Of a stretch of 5,153 bases of DNA, positions 1 through 5,153 are shown in pieces (the first letter of the stretch is position 1; every line of letters starts with the position of its first letter). Under the pieces are notes generated by a model. That model made no database searches. It was not told the DNA's origin and worked only from the letters and a program-made list of their open reading frames with translations. Both the position numbers and the translations under genes were made by a program. Source of the DNA: Pseudomonadota bacterium (GTDB lineage: Bacteria > Pseudomonadota > Gammaproteobacteria > Pseudomonadales > Azotimanducaceae); contig JAQCAK010000169.1 in the NCBI GenBank assembly GCA_027621895.1, positions 1 through 5,153 of the forward strand. The letters run 5' to 3'.

Positions 1-234
1 TTTCCCTTCGAACCGTTTCCCGATGAACCCCCCGGTGGAGAAGTCTGGCTAGAAGACCAGGGATTCACTGATGATCCAGTTGCAAAGAGCCGTGCCGGTG
101 ATGGCAGTGCCAGTCCCGCTAATGAAACATCCGCCAGTGAGGGAAATACAGCGGCCGGGGAATCATCCTCGACGGCTGTTGAGGCAGAAGAAACCGGGGA
201 GGAAAAAGACAAAGCGCCACGGCAACCTGATTGA
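1..234 (+). CDS. C-terminal part of an unidentified protein with an acidic, Ser/Ala/Glu-rich tail (5' end outside the window)
   Basis: Frame 1 is open from the first base to a TGA at 232-234, giving 77 residues with no start needed inside the window. It opens with a Pro/Phe-rich stretch (FPFEPFPDEPPGGEVW). From about residue 30 it becomes low-complexity, rich in Ser, Ala, Thr, Gly and Glu, and it ends in a charged EETGEEKDKAPRQPD. No Cys, no membrane segment and no catalytic motif are visible, so this is probably a disordered C-terminal tail. The strong bias towards Glu/Asp/Ala/Ser/Gly codons fits real coding sequence, and the frame ends cleanly just before a convergent gene whose stop is 27 bases away. 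I do not recognise the family; the folded part must lie upstream. That this is coding is fairly likely; its function is unknown. Confidence 0.6.
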   Translation, partial: FPFEPFPDEPPGGEVWLEDQGFTDDPVAKSRAGDGSASPANETSASEGNTAAGESSSTAVEAEETGEEKDKAPRQPD

Positions 235-261
235 TTGCTCGCCTGATGTGGGCAGGGTGCG

Positions 262-1002
262 TTACTGGCTGTTGACCCGCCAGCTGTAGCGCAGGTCAGG
301 GCTTACCTCCGTGAAACTGACCTGGCCTGTTGCGGGTTCGAGCTGTTGCCTGATGAATGGGCCAACACCGCCTGATGCCTCGAAATCCTCGCTGTACCAG
401 TCAAACAGCTTCGAGACATGAAGCCTGTTGCCATCCAGACGGGCACCCTTGCGGGTATTCAGCAGGAACTGGCGGGTCTGGTCTGCCAGTTGATCGTCCA
501 GCAGGGCTGCCTGATACGGCTCACGGCGCAGGTCCGGGCAGCTGAGAGAGGCGCAGTTCACGGCGAAATGAATTCTGGGCTCGCCGTGACTCCTGATGAT
601 CCCGTGTTCGATGTCATCAAGCGTCAGCCTGCCGGCGGCATTCTCCAGCATGATGTTGTCCCAGGGCCCCTTAAAAAAGCCGCCGATATCCCGGATGCTC
701 TCGACGGGCCAGTGATCGATGATCAGTTGCAATGTCAGCAGGTTGTAGGCGTTGATATAAAAGGCCAGTTCCTCGGCTTTACCCTCCAGCTGCGAGACAT
801 CAAAACCTCGAATATCTTTGACAACCTGGTGAAAACGCGGGTCTTCAGAGAGCCCCGGATAGTCAACCAGGTTCGCCGCTATCTGGTTGATTTCTCCCTC
901 GACGACGTATTGTTGCAGGAGTTCACCATACAGACGCCAGTCGGGTTCCTCGGCGGCAACCCCGATTGACCAGCCGATGAGCAGTAACAGCCACTTCTGC
1001 AT
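262..1002 (-). CDS. DUF547 domain protein, secreted (predicted periplasmic)
   Basis: A 246-residue protein of the DUF547 family (PF04784), whose biochemical role is not established. Residues 1-17 look like a signal peptide: MQKW, a hydrophobic run LLLLIGWSIG, then VAA before EEP, so cleavage after A17 is likely and the protein should act in the periplasm. The domain runs from about residue 75 to 185. It has the family's hallmarks AFYINAYNLLT (80-90), LDDIEHGIIR (128-137) and RIHFAVNCASLSCPDL (143-158), the last with Cys150 and Cys155, followed by the conserved PY at 162-163. The length fits single-domain family members. The ATG at 1000-1002 is preceded by AAAGGAAG (1007-1014), a good ribosome site. 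It is the last minus-strand gene here, 94 bases behind the acyl-CoA dehydrogenase, and converges with the gene ending at 234. That gap makes membership of the dehydrogenase operon uncertain. Family assignment is confident; function is not. Confidence 0.9.
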   Translation of the reverse strand: MQKWLLLLIGWSIGVAAEEPDWRLYGELLQQYVVEGEINQIAANLVDYPGLSEDPRFHQVVKDIRGFDVSQLEGKAEELAFYINAYNLLTLQLIIDHWPVESIRDIGGFFKGPWDNIMLENAAGRLTLDDIEHGIIRSHGEPRIHFAVNCASLSCPDLRREPYQAALLDDQLADQTRQFLLNTRKGARLDGNRLHVSKLFDWYSEDFEASGGVGPFIRQQLEPATGQVSFTEVSPDLRYSWRVNSQ

Positions 1003-1096
1003 GAAGCTTCCTTTGTCAGTGTCAGGCTCATAGACCCGGCAGATGTCAAAACGTTACAGCATCGGGCTGGCAGAGTTTAAACAATGTGTTTGAGGA

Positions 1097-2338
1097 TCAT
1101 GCATTTCGCTTGATGTCCCGGAAGGGGCCCGTATCGGATCGGGTCTCCTTGGGCATCCCAAGTACCCGCTCGGCGATGATATTGCGCTGAATTTCATCCG
1201 TGCCGCCGGCGATGGAAATCGCCGGCACAGACAGCAGCACTTCGGCGATCATGCCATCGACAGCGGAGTCCGGGCCTGCGGCCATGGCGTCAGCACCGGC
1301 AATCATGGTGTGAACGTGGGCGGCCTGCCTGGCGATGATGCTGGCCGCCAGTTTGCCAATTGAACCTGACGGCACGATCTCGTTGCTGCCGGACCGCCGT
1401 TTTGCCTCGGCGACGGCGGCAGTCAGGCCATTGGCCTGCTGCATCGAGAGCAGTCTGGCAATTTCCTGGCGGATCGCCGGATCCTTGATCGCTCCGGTTT
1501 CCCTGGCCCGTGACATCACGAGATCGACCCGTCCCTCGCGTTGGGGATACCAGCTGTAGGGTTCGTTGGCGATGGCCTGCTCCCGGGCGTATTCCTCGTA
1601 GACACGCCCGGGCAGATCCAGATTGACCGCGCTGCGGCGAGATCCCCGGAAACTCTGGCGTTCGTAAGACAGAGTGGTGGCAGCGACGGCCCAGCCGTTG
1701 CCCTCTCCACCGAGCAGATCTCCGGCAGGGACCACGGCATCGGTCATGAAGACCTCGTTGAATGACGCGTGACCATTCATCTGCCTGAGTGGGCGCACCT
1801 CCACCCCCGGCTGGTGCATGCTGATCAGGAAATAGCTTAGGCCCTGGTGTTTCGGCAGATCGAAGTTTGTGCGTGCCAGCAGGATACCGAAATCGGCGTG
1901 ATGGGCGCTCGTATTCCAGACTTTCTGACCATTGATAACCCACTGGCCATCGCGGAGTGCTGCCCGGGTGCTTGCGCCGGCGAGGTCAGAACCGCTGCCC
2001 GGTTCGCTGAACAACTGGCACCAGGCGTGTTCCCCAGTGAGGATCGGCCTCAGGTAGCGGGCTTTCTGCTCATCCGTACCGTGCGCAAGGATGGTTTCAG
2101 CGGCAAGCCCCCGGGGACTAGATGATGCTGCCGGCACAATGTTCCGGTTGGCGAAAACCTGCTGAACCAGCTGTGCCTGTTGTGAAGTGAATCCCCGGCC
2201 ATGAAAATCAGTCGGCCAGTGGGTTGCCGCCCAGCCAGCATCCACAAGGATGCTTCGCCAGGCAACCAGGGAATGATCCGGCGACCAGTGTTCATCCAGC
2301 CAGGATTCAAGTTCTTTCCTGATGTCTTCATCCTTCAT
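1097..2338 (-). CDS. acyl-CoA dehydrogenase, likely catalytic subunit of a heteromeric enzyme (FadE-type)
   Basis: A 413-residue acyl-CoA dehydrogenase, a flavoenzyme that introduces the alpha,beta double bond into an acyl-CoA in the cytoplasm. The middle domain shows CQLFSEPGSGSDLAG (107-121), the TEPxxGSD-type flavin/substrate motif, then INGQKVWNTSAHHADF (135-150). LSYERQ (224-228) places Glu226-Arg227 where isovaleryl- and long-chain acyl-CoA dehydrogenases carry their catalytic Glu-Arg, so Glu226 is the candidate base. The medium-chain-type catalytic position is Gly378, in AGGTDEIQRNIIAERVLG (377-394). The C-terminal motifs RxxFGxxxxxxQ and QxxGGxGF, which bind flavin across the dimer, are missing: the matching stretches read EYAREQAIANEPYSWYP and HTMIAGADAMAAG. 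A partner subunit is therefore expected, and the gene just upstream fits. Its ATG overlaps that gene's stop, and GGAGG lies 7 bases before it. Family is certain, the subunit role is inference, and the acyl substrate is unknown. Confidence 0.93.
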   Translation of the reverse strand: MKDEDIRKELESWLDEHWSPDHSLVAWRSILVDAGWAATHWPTDFHGRGFTSQQAQLVQQVFANRNIVPAASSSPRGLAAETILAHGTDEQKARYLRPILTGEHAWCQLFSEPGSGSDLAGASTRAALRDGQWVINGQKVWNTSAHHADFGILLARTNFDLPKHQGLSYFLISMHQPGVEVRPLRQMNGHASFNEVFMTDAVVPAGDLLGGEGNGWAVAATTLSYERQSFRGSRRSAVNLDLPGRVYEEYAREQAIANEPYSWYPQREGRVDLVMSRARETGAIKDPAIRQEIARLLSMQQANGLTAAVAEAKRRSGSNEIVPSGSIGKLAASIIARQAAHVHTMIAGADAMAAGPDSAVDGMIAEVLLSVPAISIAGGTDEIQRNIIAERVLGMPKETRSDTGPFRDIKRNA

Positions 2339-2350
2339 GAGATGGCCTCC
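2335..2350 (-). promoter_or_regulatory. ATGA stop/start overlap with Shine-Dalgarno site between the two dehydrogenase genes
   Basis: On the minus strand the TGA of the 372-residue gene (2335-2337) shares bases with the ATG of the 413-residue gene (2336-2338), giving ATGA. A perfect GGAGG (2346-2350) lies 7 bases upstream of the ATG, inside the end of the first gene. This arrangement fixes the start of the downstream gene. It is typical of translational coupling, which would help make the two subunits in equal amounts. Confidence 0.85.
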
Positions 2351-3453
2351 AGCATTGTCATCATCCGCTCACGGTGCAGGTGCGGGCTGCCCATGAACAC
2401 CTCGGCGCTCTTGGCGCGTTTGAACCAGAGATGTGTGTCGTCTTCCCAGGTAAATCCGATACCGCCTCGCAGCTGTATGGCTGTTCTTGCGACCTCCATG
2501 TACAAATCGCTGGCCATGGCCTTGGCCATTGCCGGCTCATGGGCGACCTCATTTCCAGCGTCCAGGCAGGCTGCCGCATGGAAGGTGACTGATCTGGCGA
2601 ACTCCAACTGCACCAGCAGATCTGCACAGCGATGTTTGAGCCCCTGAAATGAACCGATGGGACGACCGAACTGATAGCGCAACCGGGTGTATTCGATGGT
2701 TGAATCGAAGAGTCGCTGGGCGCCGCCGATCATCTCGTGGGCGAGTGCGACGATGATGTGATCCCATAACCGATTCAGTCCCTGCCTGGTGACGTCGCCA
2801 ATTCGAACGGCCGGCGTGTGGTCGAAGCTGACGCGACAGAGTTTGCGTGTTTCATCGATAGCCTGCCTGGGTGTGATTCGGAGTCCGTTCGCGGGGGTAT
2901 CCTGAATCTCCAGCAGGTCCAACAGATAGAGTCCGAGACCACCGGTTTCCCTGGCAACGACCAGCATCAGGTCTGCATTGTTCGCGTCGACAACCAGGGG
3001 TGCTGTGCCCTGTAGATGACCCGATGCGTCCGCGGCCAGGGATGATCCCACCTTCACCGGGTCGTTCAGATCATCAAGCACCAGGCACCCCAGCGTTTCG
3101 CCCGCGGCCAGACCTGGCAGGAGTGCCGTTTTTGCCTCGTCGCTGGCCATTTGCAGCAGGGCGTAGGTGGCCATCACCGAAGACGCAAAGAAAGGACCGC
3201 AGTACAGATACCGGCCCATCTGCTCTGTGGCGATACCCAGTTCAATCGGTCCAAAACCCGACCCGCCCCAGGTTTCCGGAATATGAATGCCGGTCAGTCC
3301 CAGTTCGCTGGACAGTCGACGCCAGACTTCAGGGTCGTAGCCGCTTTCCGTGGCCATGAGTCGCCTGACCTCCGTGGGAGGGGAGCTGGCTTCCAGAAAG
3401 CGGGCCACCATGTCCTGAAAATCTATCTGGTCTTCTGAAAGGGTGAGTTGCAT
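2335..3453 (-). CDS. acyl-CoA dehydrogenase-like protein, likely non-catalytic partner subunit
   Basis: A 372-residue acyl-CoA dehydrogenase-fold protein. The N-terminal domain begins LTLSEDQIDFQDMVARFL (3-20) and contains IPETWGGSGFGPIELG (58-73), both usual for the family. The C-terminal domain keeps the flavin-contacting motifs: RLRYQFGRPIGSFQGLKH (257-274) and QLRGGIGF (327-334). The central domain is degenerate: where TEPxxGSD should be it reads LVLDDLNDPVKVGSS (124-138). Both known catalytic glutamate positions are empty. Helix G has DHIIVA (231-236) in place of Glu-Arg, and the medium-chain-type position is Met354 in VFMGSPHLHR (352-361). It probably cannot act alone. It supplies the half of the flavin site that the overlapping downstream gene lacks, as in alpha2beta2 enzymes such as mycobacterial FadE28-FadE29. 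The ATG has GGAGAG 5 bases upstream. The LLM oxidoreductase gene ends 74 bases before it, with no convincing promoter or terminator between. Fold is confident; lack of independent activity is inferred. Confidence 0.92.
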   Translation of the reverse strand: MQLTLSEDQIDFQDMVARFLEASSPPTEVRRLMATESGYDPEVWRRLSSELGLTGIHIPETWGGSGFGPIELGIATEQMGRYLYCGPFFASSVMATYALLQMASDEAKTALLPGLAAGETLGCLVLDDLNDPVKVGSSLAADASGHLQGTAPLVVDANNADLMLVVARETGGLGLYLLDLLEIQDTPANGLRITPRQAIDETRKLCRVSFDHTPAVRIGDVTRQGLNRLWDHIIVALAHEMIGGAQRLFDSTIEYTRLRYQFGRPIGSFQGLKHRCADLLVQLEFARSVTFHAAACLDAGNEVAHEPAMAKAMASDLYMEVARTAIQLRGGIGFTWEDDTHLWFKRAKSAEVFMGSPHLHRERMMTMLEAIS

Positions 3454-3458
3454 GTTGT

Positions 3459-3464
3459 CTCTCC
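3459..3464 (-). promoter_or_regulatory. Shine-Dalgarno site of the 372-residue dehydrogenase-like gene
   Basis: GGAGAG read on the minus strand, 5 bases before the ATG at 3451-3453. It supports this start. The 74-base gap to the LLM gene shows no convincing promoter, so this site probably serves a shared transcript. Confidence 0.7.
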
Positions 3465-3527
3465 GGGATTGATGACCGTCGCTGGTCCTGGCTCAACGAT
3501 GGTCGATTGGCCTGGCGTCGAGGACGG

Positions 3528-4391
3528 TCAGGCTGACATATCCACGCCAGCGCTTCGGAGAATGCCGGCCATCGCTTCAACAGACTCCAGGAATGCAGCG
3601 CCCGATGTCTGCCTGGGTTCGGGAACGAGGTGTGTGACGCCGGCATCCCGATAACGATCCAGTTCTCGCCTGATCTCGTCGTGATCGTCCTCGAGTGCGT
3701 CCCAGCCCGTGCGCATCGATATGGTAAAGCCAGTGTCTGGTCTGGCAGCTTTCATTCGCCTGATACTCTCGACAACCTTCTCAGCAGGCTGGAAGGCACC
3801 ATGCCAGCCGTCGCCCACTCTGATGGCCCGGTCAATCGCGACAGGCGCGTGTCCGCCAATCCAGATCGGAATTTCACCGACAGGCTGTGGTTTGGTCCGC
3901 ATGGAATCCAGCTTGATGCCATGTACTGGATAGTTGTCGGTGATGTGATCATCTGTCCAGAGACGGCGCAGTATCTCGATGGCCTCGTCAGTGCGCGCGC
4001 CACGCTCCTCAAAAGGAATGCCCAGCGCCTTGAATTCGGCCTCGTACCAGCCGGCAGCTGTGCCAAGGATCACCCGACCACCGCTCAACTGATCCAGTGA
4101 GGCCAGTGCCTTTGCCACGAAAAGCGGGTTACGCATCGGCAGCACCAGCACGGAGGTGCCGAGTCCCACGCGGCTTGTTGCGGCGGCAGCCCAGGTCAAC
4201 GCGATGAACGGCTCGAATATGTAGGGGGAAGGCGGATAGGAAGCCGCGGTCTTCACCGCCAGGTGATCACTGACCCACACGTCTGCATAGCCCAGTTCCT
4301 CGGCCAGCACTGCCGTGCGGCGGATCGATTCGGGATTGGCTGCAGGTCCGGCCTGTGGCAGGTGAATGCCGGCGGTGAGTTGGTCGTTCAT
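3528..4391 (-). CDS. LLM-class (luciferase-like) flavin/F420-dependent oxidoreductase
   Basis: A 287-residue member of the bacterial luciferase-like monooxygenase superfamily (PF00296), a TIM barrel using reduced FMN or coenzyme F420. It resembles the group annotated as F420-dependent oxidoreductases related to Rv2161c. Visible features: the opening strand TAGIHLPQAG (6-15), AEELGYADVWVSDHL (30-44), VGLGTSVLVLPMRNPLFVAK (75-94), the conserved LSGGRVILGTAAGW (102-115) followed by EAEFKALGIPFEERG (117-131), and PIWIGGHAP in the second half. The reading frame extends 16 codons further to a TTG (4437-4439). I prefer the ATG at 4389-4391 because AGGGG lies 5 bases upstream, the barrel begins right after it, and the extension (rich in Arg) would cover a likely -10 element. 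It starts the minus-strand block leading into the two dehydrogenase genes, so it probably acts in the same catabolic route. The sequence alone does not settle FMN versus F420; the substrate is unknown. Confidence 0.9.
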   Translation of the reverse strand: MNDQLTAGIHLPQAGPAANPESIRRTAVLAEELGYADVWVSDHLAVKTAASYPPSPYIFEPFIALTWAAAATSRVGLGTSVLVLPMRNPLFVAKALASLDQLSGGRVILGTAAGWYEAEFKALGIPFEERGARTDEAIEILRRLWTDDHITDNYPVHGIKLDSMRTKPQPVGEIPIWIGGHAPVAIDRAIRVGDGWHGAFQPAEKVVESIRRMKAARPDTGFTISMRTGWDALEDDHDEIRRELDRYRDAGVTHLVPEPRQTSGAAFLESVEAMAGILRSAGVDMSA

Positions 4392-4396
4392 GGTTT

Positions 4397-4401
4397 CCCC
4401 T
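4397..4401 (-). promoter_or_regulatory. Shine-Dalgarno site that decides the LLM oxidoreductase start
   Basis: AGGGG on the minus strand, 5 bases before the ATG at 4389-4391 (AGGGGAAACC then ATG). The spacing is good and it favours this ATG over the in-frame TTG 48 bases further upstream. Confidence 0.65.
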
Positions 4402-4419
4402 GGGTAGATGTCTCTCCTG

Positions 4420-4425
4420 ATTTTA
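4420..4425 (-). promoter_or_regulatory. Possible -10 element of the LLM/dehydrogenase operon
   Basis: TAAAAT on the minus strand matches five of six bases of the sigma-70 -10 consensus TATAAT. It lies 28 bases before the LLM ATG, in the 103-base gap after the acetyltransferase gene, which would give a leader of roughly 20 bases. No good -35 is seen at normal spacing: the hexamer 17 bases upstream is CTTTCC. If it is a promoter it is weak or activator-dependent. The acetyltransferase gene could also read through, as no hairpin terminator is visible in the gap. Confidence 0.3.
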
Positions 4426-4494
4426 CTCCTTGCAGGCAACCGGGAAAGCCACCGGGAGACAGAACAGGAGCGGACCGTCGTGGCGGGTATATCT

Positions 4495-4944
4495 TCACCT
4501 GCCTAGTGAAAGTTCCAGCACCGTGCAGGGATAGCCATTGTTCCTGCTTCGAAAGCTGTTGACGATGACAAAACCCTCGCTTTGATAGAGATTCAATGCG
4601 CGGCTGTTGCCATCGAGTACGTGCACAGAAGCCGGGCCCTTGATGGACGCTACCGCTTTGCGCAGCAGTAGGCGGCCAACACCCTTCCGGGTCTCCGCCG
4701 GGTCAACGTACAGCCAGCCGATTTCATTCTCGCTGGTCCCGATAAATCCCACGACACGCTCGTCAAGGCAGGCGACCAGTTTTCGGCACTCCTGGAACTG
4801 CAACAAATCAGCCTGGTCCTCTGCCAGTGGTACAAATGCCCGTGAGTCGCAGGAACCGGCCAGTTCGATGGGGCGCGCCAGGTCGTGGATCATGCTCACG
4901 GTCAGCCAGTCATTGTCCCGGTAGTGGCGTATCAGCGGCTTCAT
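4495..4944 (-). CDS. GNAT-family N-acetyltransferase
   Basis: A 149-residue protein of the GCN5-related N-acetyltransferase superfamily (PF00583/PF13508 type), cytoplasmic, transferring acetyl from acetyl-CoA to an unidentified amine. Motif A is clear: IGWLYVDPAETRKGVGRLLL (75-94), a beta strand followed by the pyrophosphate-binding loop R86-K-G-V-G-R91 (Q/R-x-x-G-x-G/A). Motif B follows as NSRALNLYQSEGF (113-125), with the usual Asn, Tyr120 and Gly-Phe. The preceding strand VVGFIGT (64-70) completes the fold, and the length is normal for a single domain. The ATG at 4942-4944 has only a weak ribosome site (GGGA about 10 bases upstream). It is nevertheless favoured because IRHYRDNDW (5-13) is the usual first strand and helix; the next Met (18) would remove it. 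It is divergent from the CurA-like gene and 103 bases ahead of the LLM gene. The substrate cannot be predicted. Confidence 0.9.
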   Translation of the reverse strand: MKPLIRHYRDNDWLTVSMIHDLARPIELAGSCDSRAFVPLAEDQADLLQFQECRKLVACLDERVVGFIGTSENEIGWLYVDPAETRKGVGRLLLRKAVASIKGPASVHVLDGNSRALNLYQSEGFVIVNSFRSRNNGYPCTVLELSLGR

Positions 4945-5016
4945 CAGGATTCAGTCCCGGGTGCGTTTTGCGCGAGAGCCCGCGATTGTTCGCCATTCTG
5001 CGGGATGATGGCGTCA

Positions 5017-5043
5017 CTGCCAGATGCCATAAGACGATATACT
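5017..5043 (+). promoter_or_regulatory. Possible promoter of the CurA-like oxidoreductase gene
   Basis: TATACT (5038-5043) matches five of six bases of the sigma-70 -10 consensus. CTGCCA (5017-5022) matches four of six of the -35, with a short 15-base spacer. Transcription would start near 5050, giving a leader of about 30 bases. The imperfect inverted repeat TGGC-N6-GCCA (5009-5022) sits over the -35 and could be an operator. It lies in the 137-base region between two divergent genes, where promoters are expected. Confidence 0.35.
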
Positions 5044-5071
5044 CCGCGATGAGTGAAAACCTGAGAAGAGA

Positions 5072-5078
5072 GGGAGGA
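5072..5078 (+). promoter_or_regulatory. Shine-Dalgarno site of the CurA-like gene
   Basis: GGGAGGA, with a perfect GGAGG core (5073-5077) 4 bases before the ATG at 5082. It marks this ATG, rather than the in-frame ATG four codons later (5094), as the start. Confidence 0.75.
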
Positions 5079-5081
5079 TAC

Positions 5082-5153
5082 ATGTCAAACAGAATGAATG
5101 GCCAGTGGCGGCTCAAGTCGCGTCCCGTTGGAATGGTTATGGAATCGGACTTT
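5082..5153 (+). CDS. N-terminus of a CurA/YncB-type NADPH-dependent oxidoreductase (MDR superfamily; 3' end outside the window)
   Basis: Only the first 24 codons are present. Residues 6-17 (NGQWRLKSRPVG) closely resemble the start of the zinc-independent medium-chain dehydrogenase/reductase group containing E. coli CurA (YncB), whose N-terminus reads NRRWVLASRPHG from memory. The shared pattern is Asn-x-x-Trp-x-Leu-x-Ser-Arg-Pro-x-Gly. Family members reduce 2-alkenals, enones or related substrates with NADPH in the cytoplasm. The ATG has a strong GGAGG site 4 bases upstream, and the frame stays open to the last base of the window. It is divergent from the acetyltransferase gene and shares its upstream region. 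The match is short, so family is likely but the exact subfamily and substrate are open. Confidence 0.7.
   Translation, partial: MSNRMNGQWRLKSRPVGMVMESDF

Noticed and set aside
418..969. 183-codon open frame on the plus strand opposite the DUF547 gene
   Set aside because: It lies wholly inside the well-supported DUF547 gene, shows no family motif, and is best explained as an antisense shadow of high-GC coding sequence.
1044..1049. Perfect -35 hexamer TTGACA on the minus strand upstream of the DUF547 gene
   Set aside because: At 16-18 bases downstream there is no TATAAT-like hexamer (CCTGAC at 17), and the nearer TATGAG is only 11 bases away. It could be half of a weak promoter but is not supportable alone.
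1063..1087. Short stems near the end of the dehydrogenase operon (AAACA/TGTTT, CAGC/GCTG) and the palindrome GTTTAAAC
   Set aside because: Stems are only 4-5 base pairs, mostly AT-rich, with no following T-run on the minus strand; not a credible intrinsic terminator.
1290..1943. 217-codon open frame on the minus strand within the 413-residue dehydrogenase gene
   Set aside because: It is out of frame with a clear acyl-CoA dehydrogenase and its product is a skewed Arg/Gly/Pro-rich sequence without motifs, as expected of a frame shadow.
3468..3496. Possible minus-strand promoter TTGAGC-17-ATCAAT before the 372-residue gene
   Set aside because: The -10 matches only three of six bases and transcription would begin inside the ribosome site, so a separate promoter is unlikely.
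3473..3530. Inverted repeat TGACCGTC / GACGGTCA flanking the gap between the LLM gene and the dehydrogenase-like gene
   Set aside because: The arms are 8 bases with a 42-base loop, one arm overlaps the LLM stop codon, and no T-run follows. Several such pairs are expected by chance in 5 kb, so I do not call a terminator or operator.
4910..5116. 68-codon minus-strand open frame across the divergent intergenic region
   Set aside because: It overlaps the starts of both flanking genes, begins inside the CurA-like coding region with no clear ribosome site, and has no recognisable features.

Overview
The window looks like a stretch of ordinary chromosome from a free-living, fairly GC-rich bacterium. 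By eye the GC content is in the high 50s percent. A gammaproteobacterium or a related proteobacterium rich in acyl-CoA dehydrogenases is my best guess. This rests on the gene types (a secreted DUF547 protein, a FadE-type pair, a CurA-like reductase), the strong Shine-Dalgarno sites and the codon style. It is an inference, because no rRNA or marker gene is present. I see no mobile element, CRISPR array, tRNA, rRNA or long repeat.

Layout, left to right. Positions 1-234 (+) hold the last 77 codons of a gene with an acidic, Ser/Ala/Glu-rich tail that I cannot identify. It converges on a DUF547 protein with a signal peptide (262-1002, -). Next come three minus-strand genes that read as one block, in transcription order: a luciferase-like (LLM) flavin/F420 oxidoreductase (3528-4391), a 372-residue acyl-CoA dehydrogenase-like protein (2335-3453) and a 413-residue acyl-CoA dehydrogenase (1097-2338). 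The last two share a 4-base ATGA overlap. Upstream of the block lies a GNAT acetyltransferase (4495-4944, -). Across a 137-base divergent intergenic region the first 24 codons of a CurA/YncB-type NADPH-dependent oxidoreductase begin (5082-5153, +).

The central point is the dehydrogenase pair. The two proteins have lost complementary parts of the family's active site. The 413-residue protein keeps the middle-domain flavin/substrate motif and a candidate catalytic glutamate (E226), but lacks the C-terminal flavin-binding motifs. The 372-residue protein keeps those C-terminal motifs but has no TEPxxGSD-type motif and no glutamate at either known catalytic position. This is what is expected of an obligate heteromeric (alpha2beta2) dehydrogenase such as FadE28-FadE29 or FadE26-FadE27 of mycobacterial steroid side-chain breakdown. 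With the LLM oxidoreductase it probably forms a small catabolic module for a bulky or branched acyl-CoA. The substrate cannot be read from the sequence. I found no strong candidate for an entirely new kind of system.
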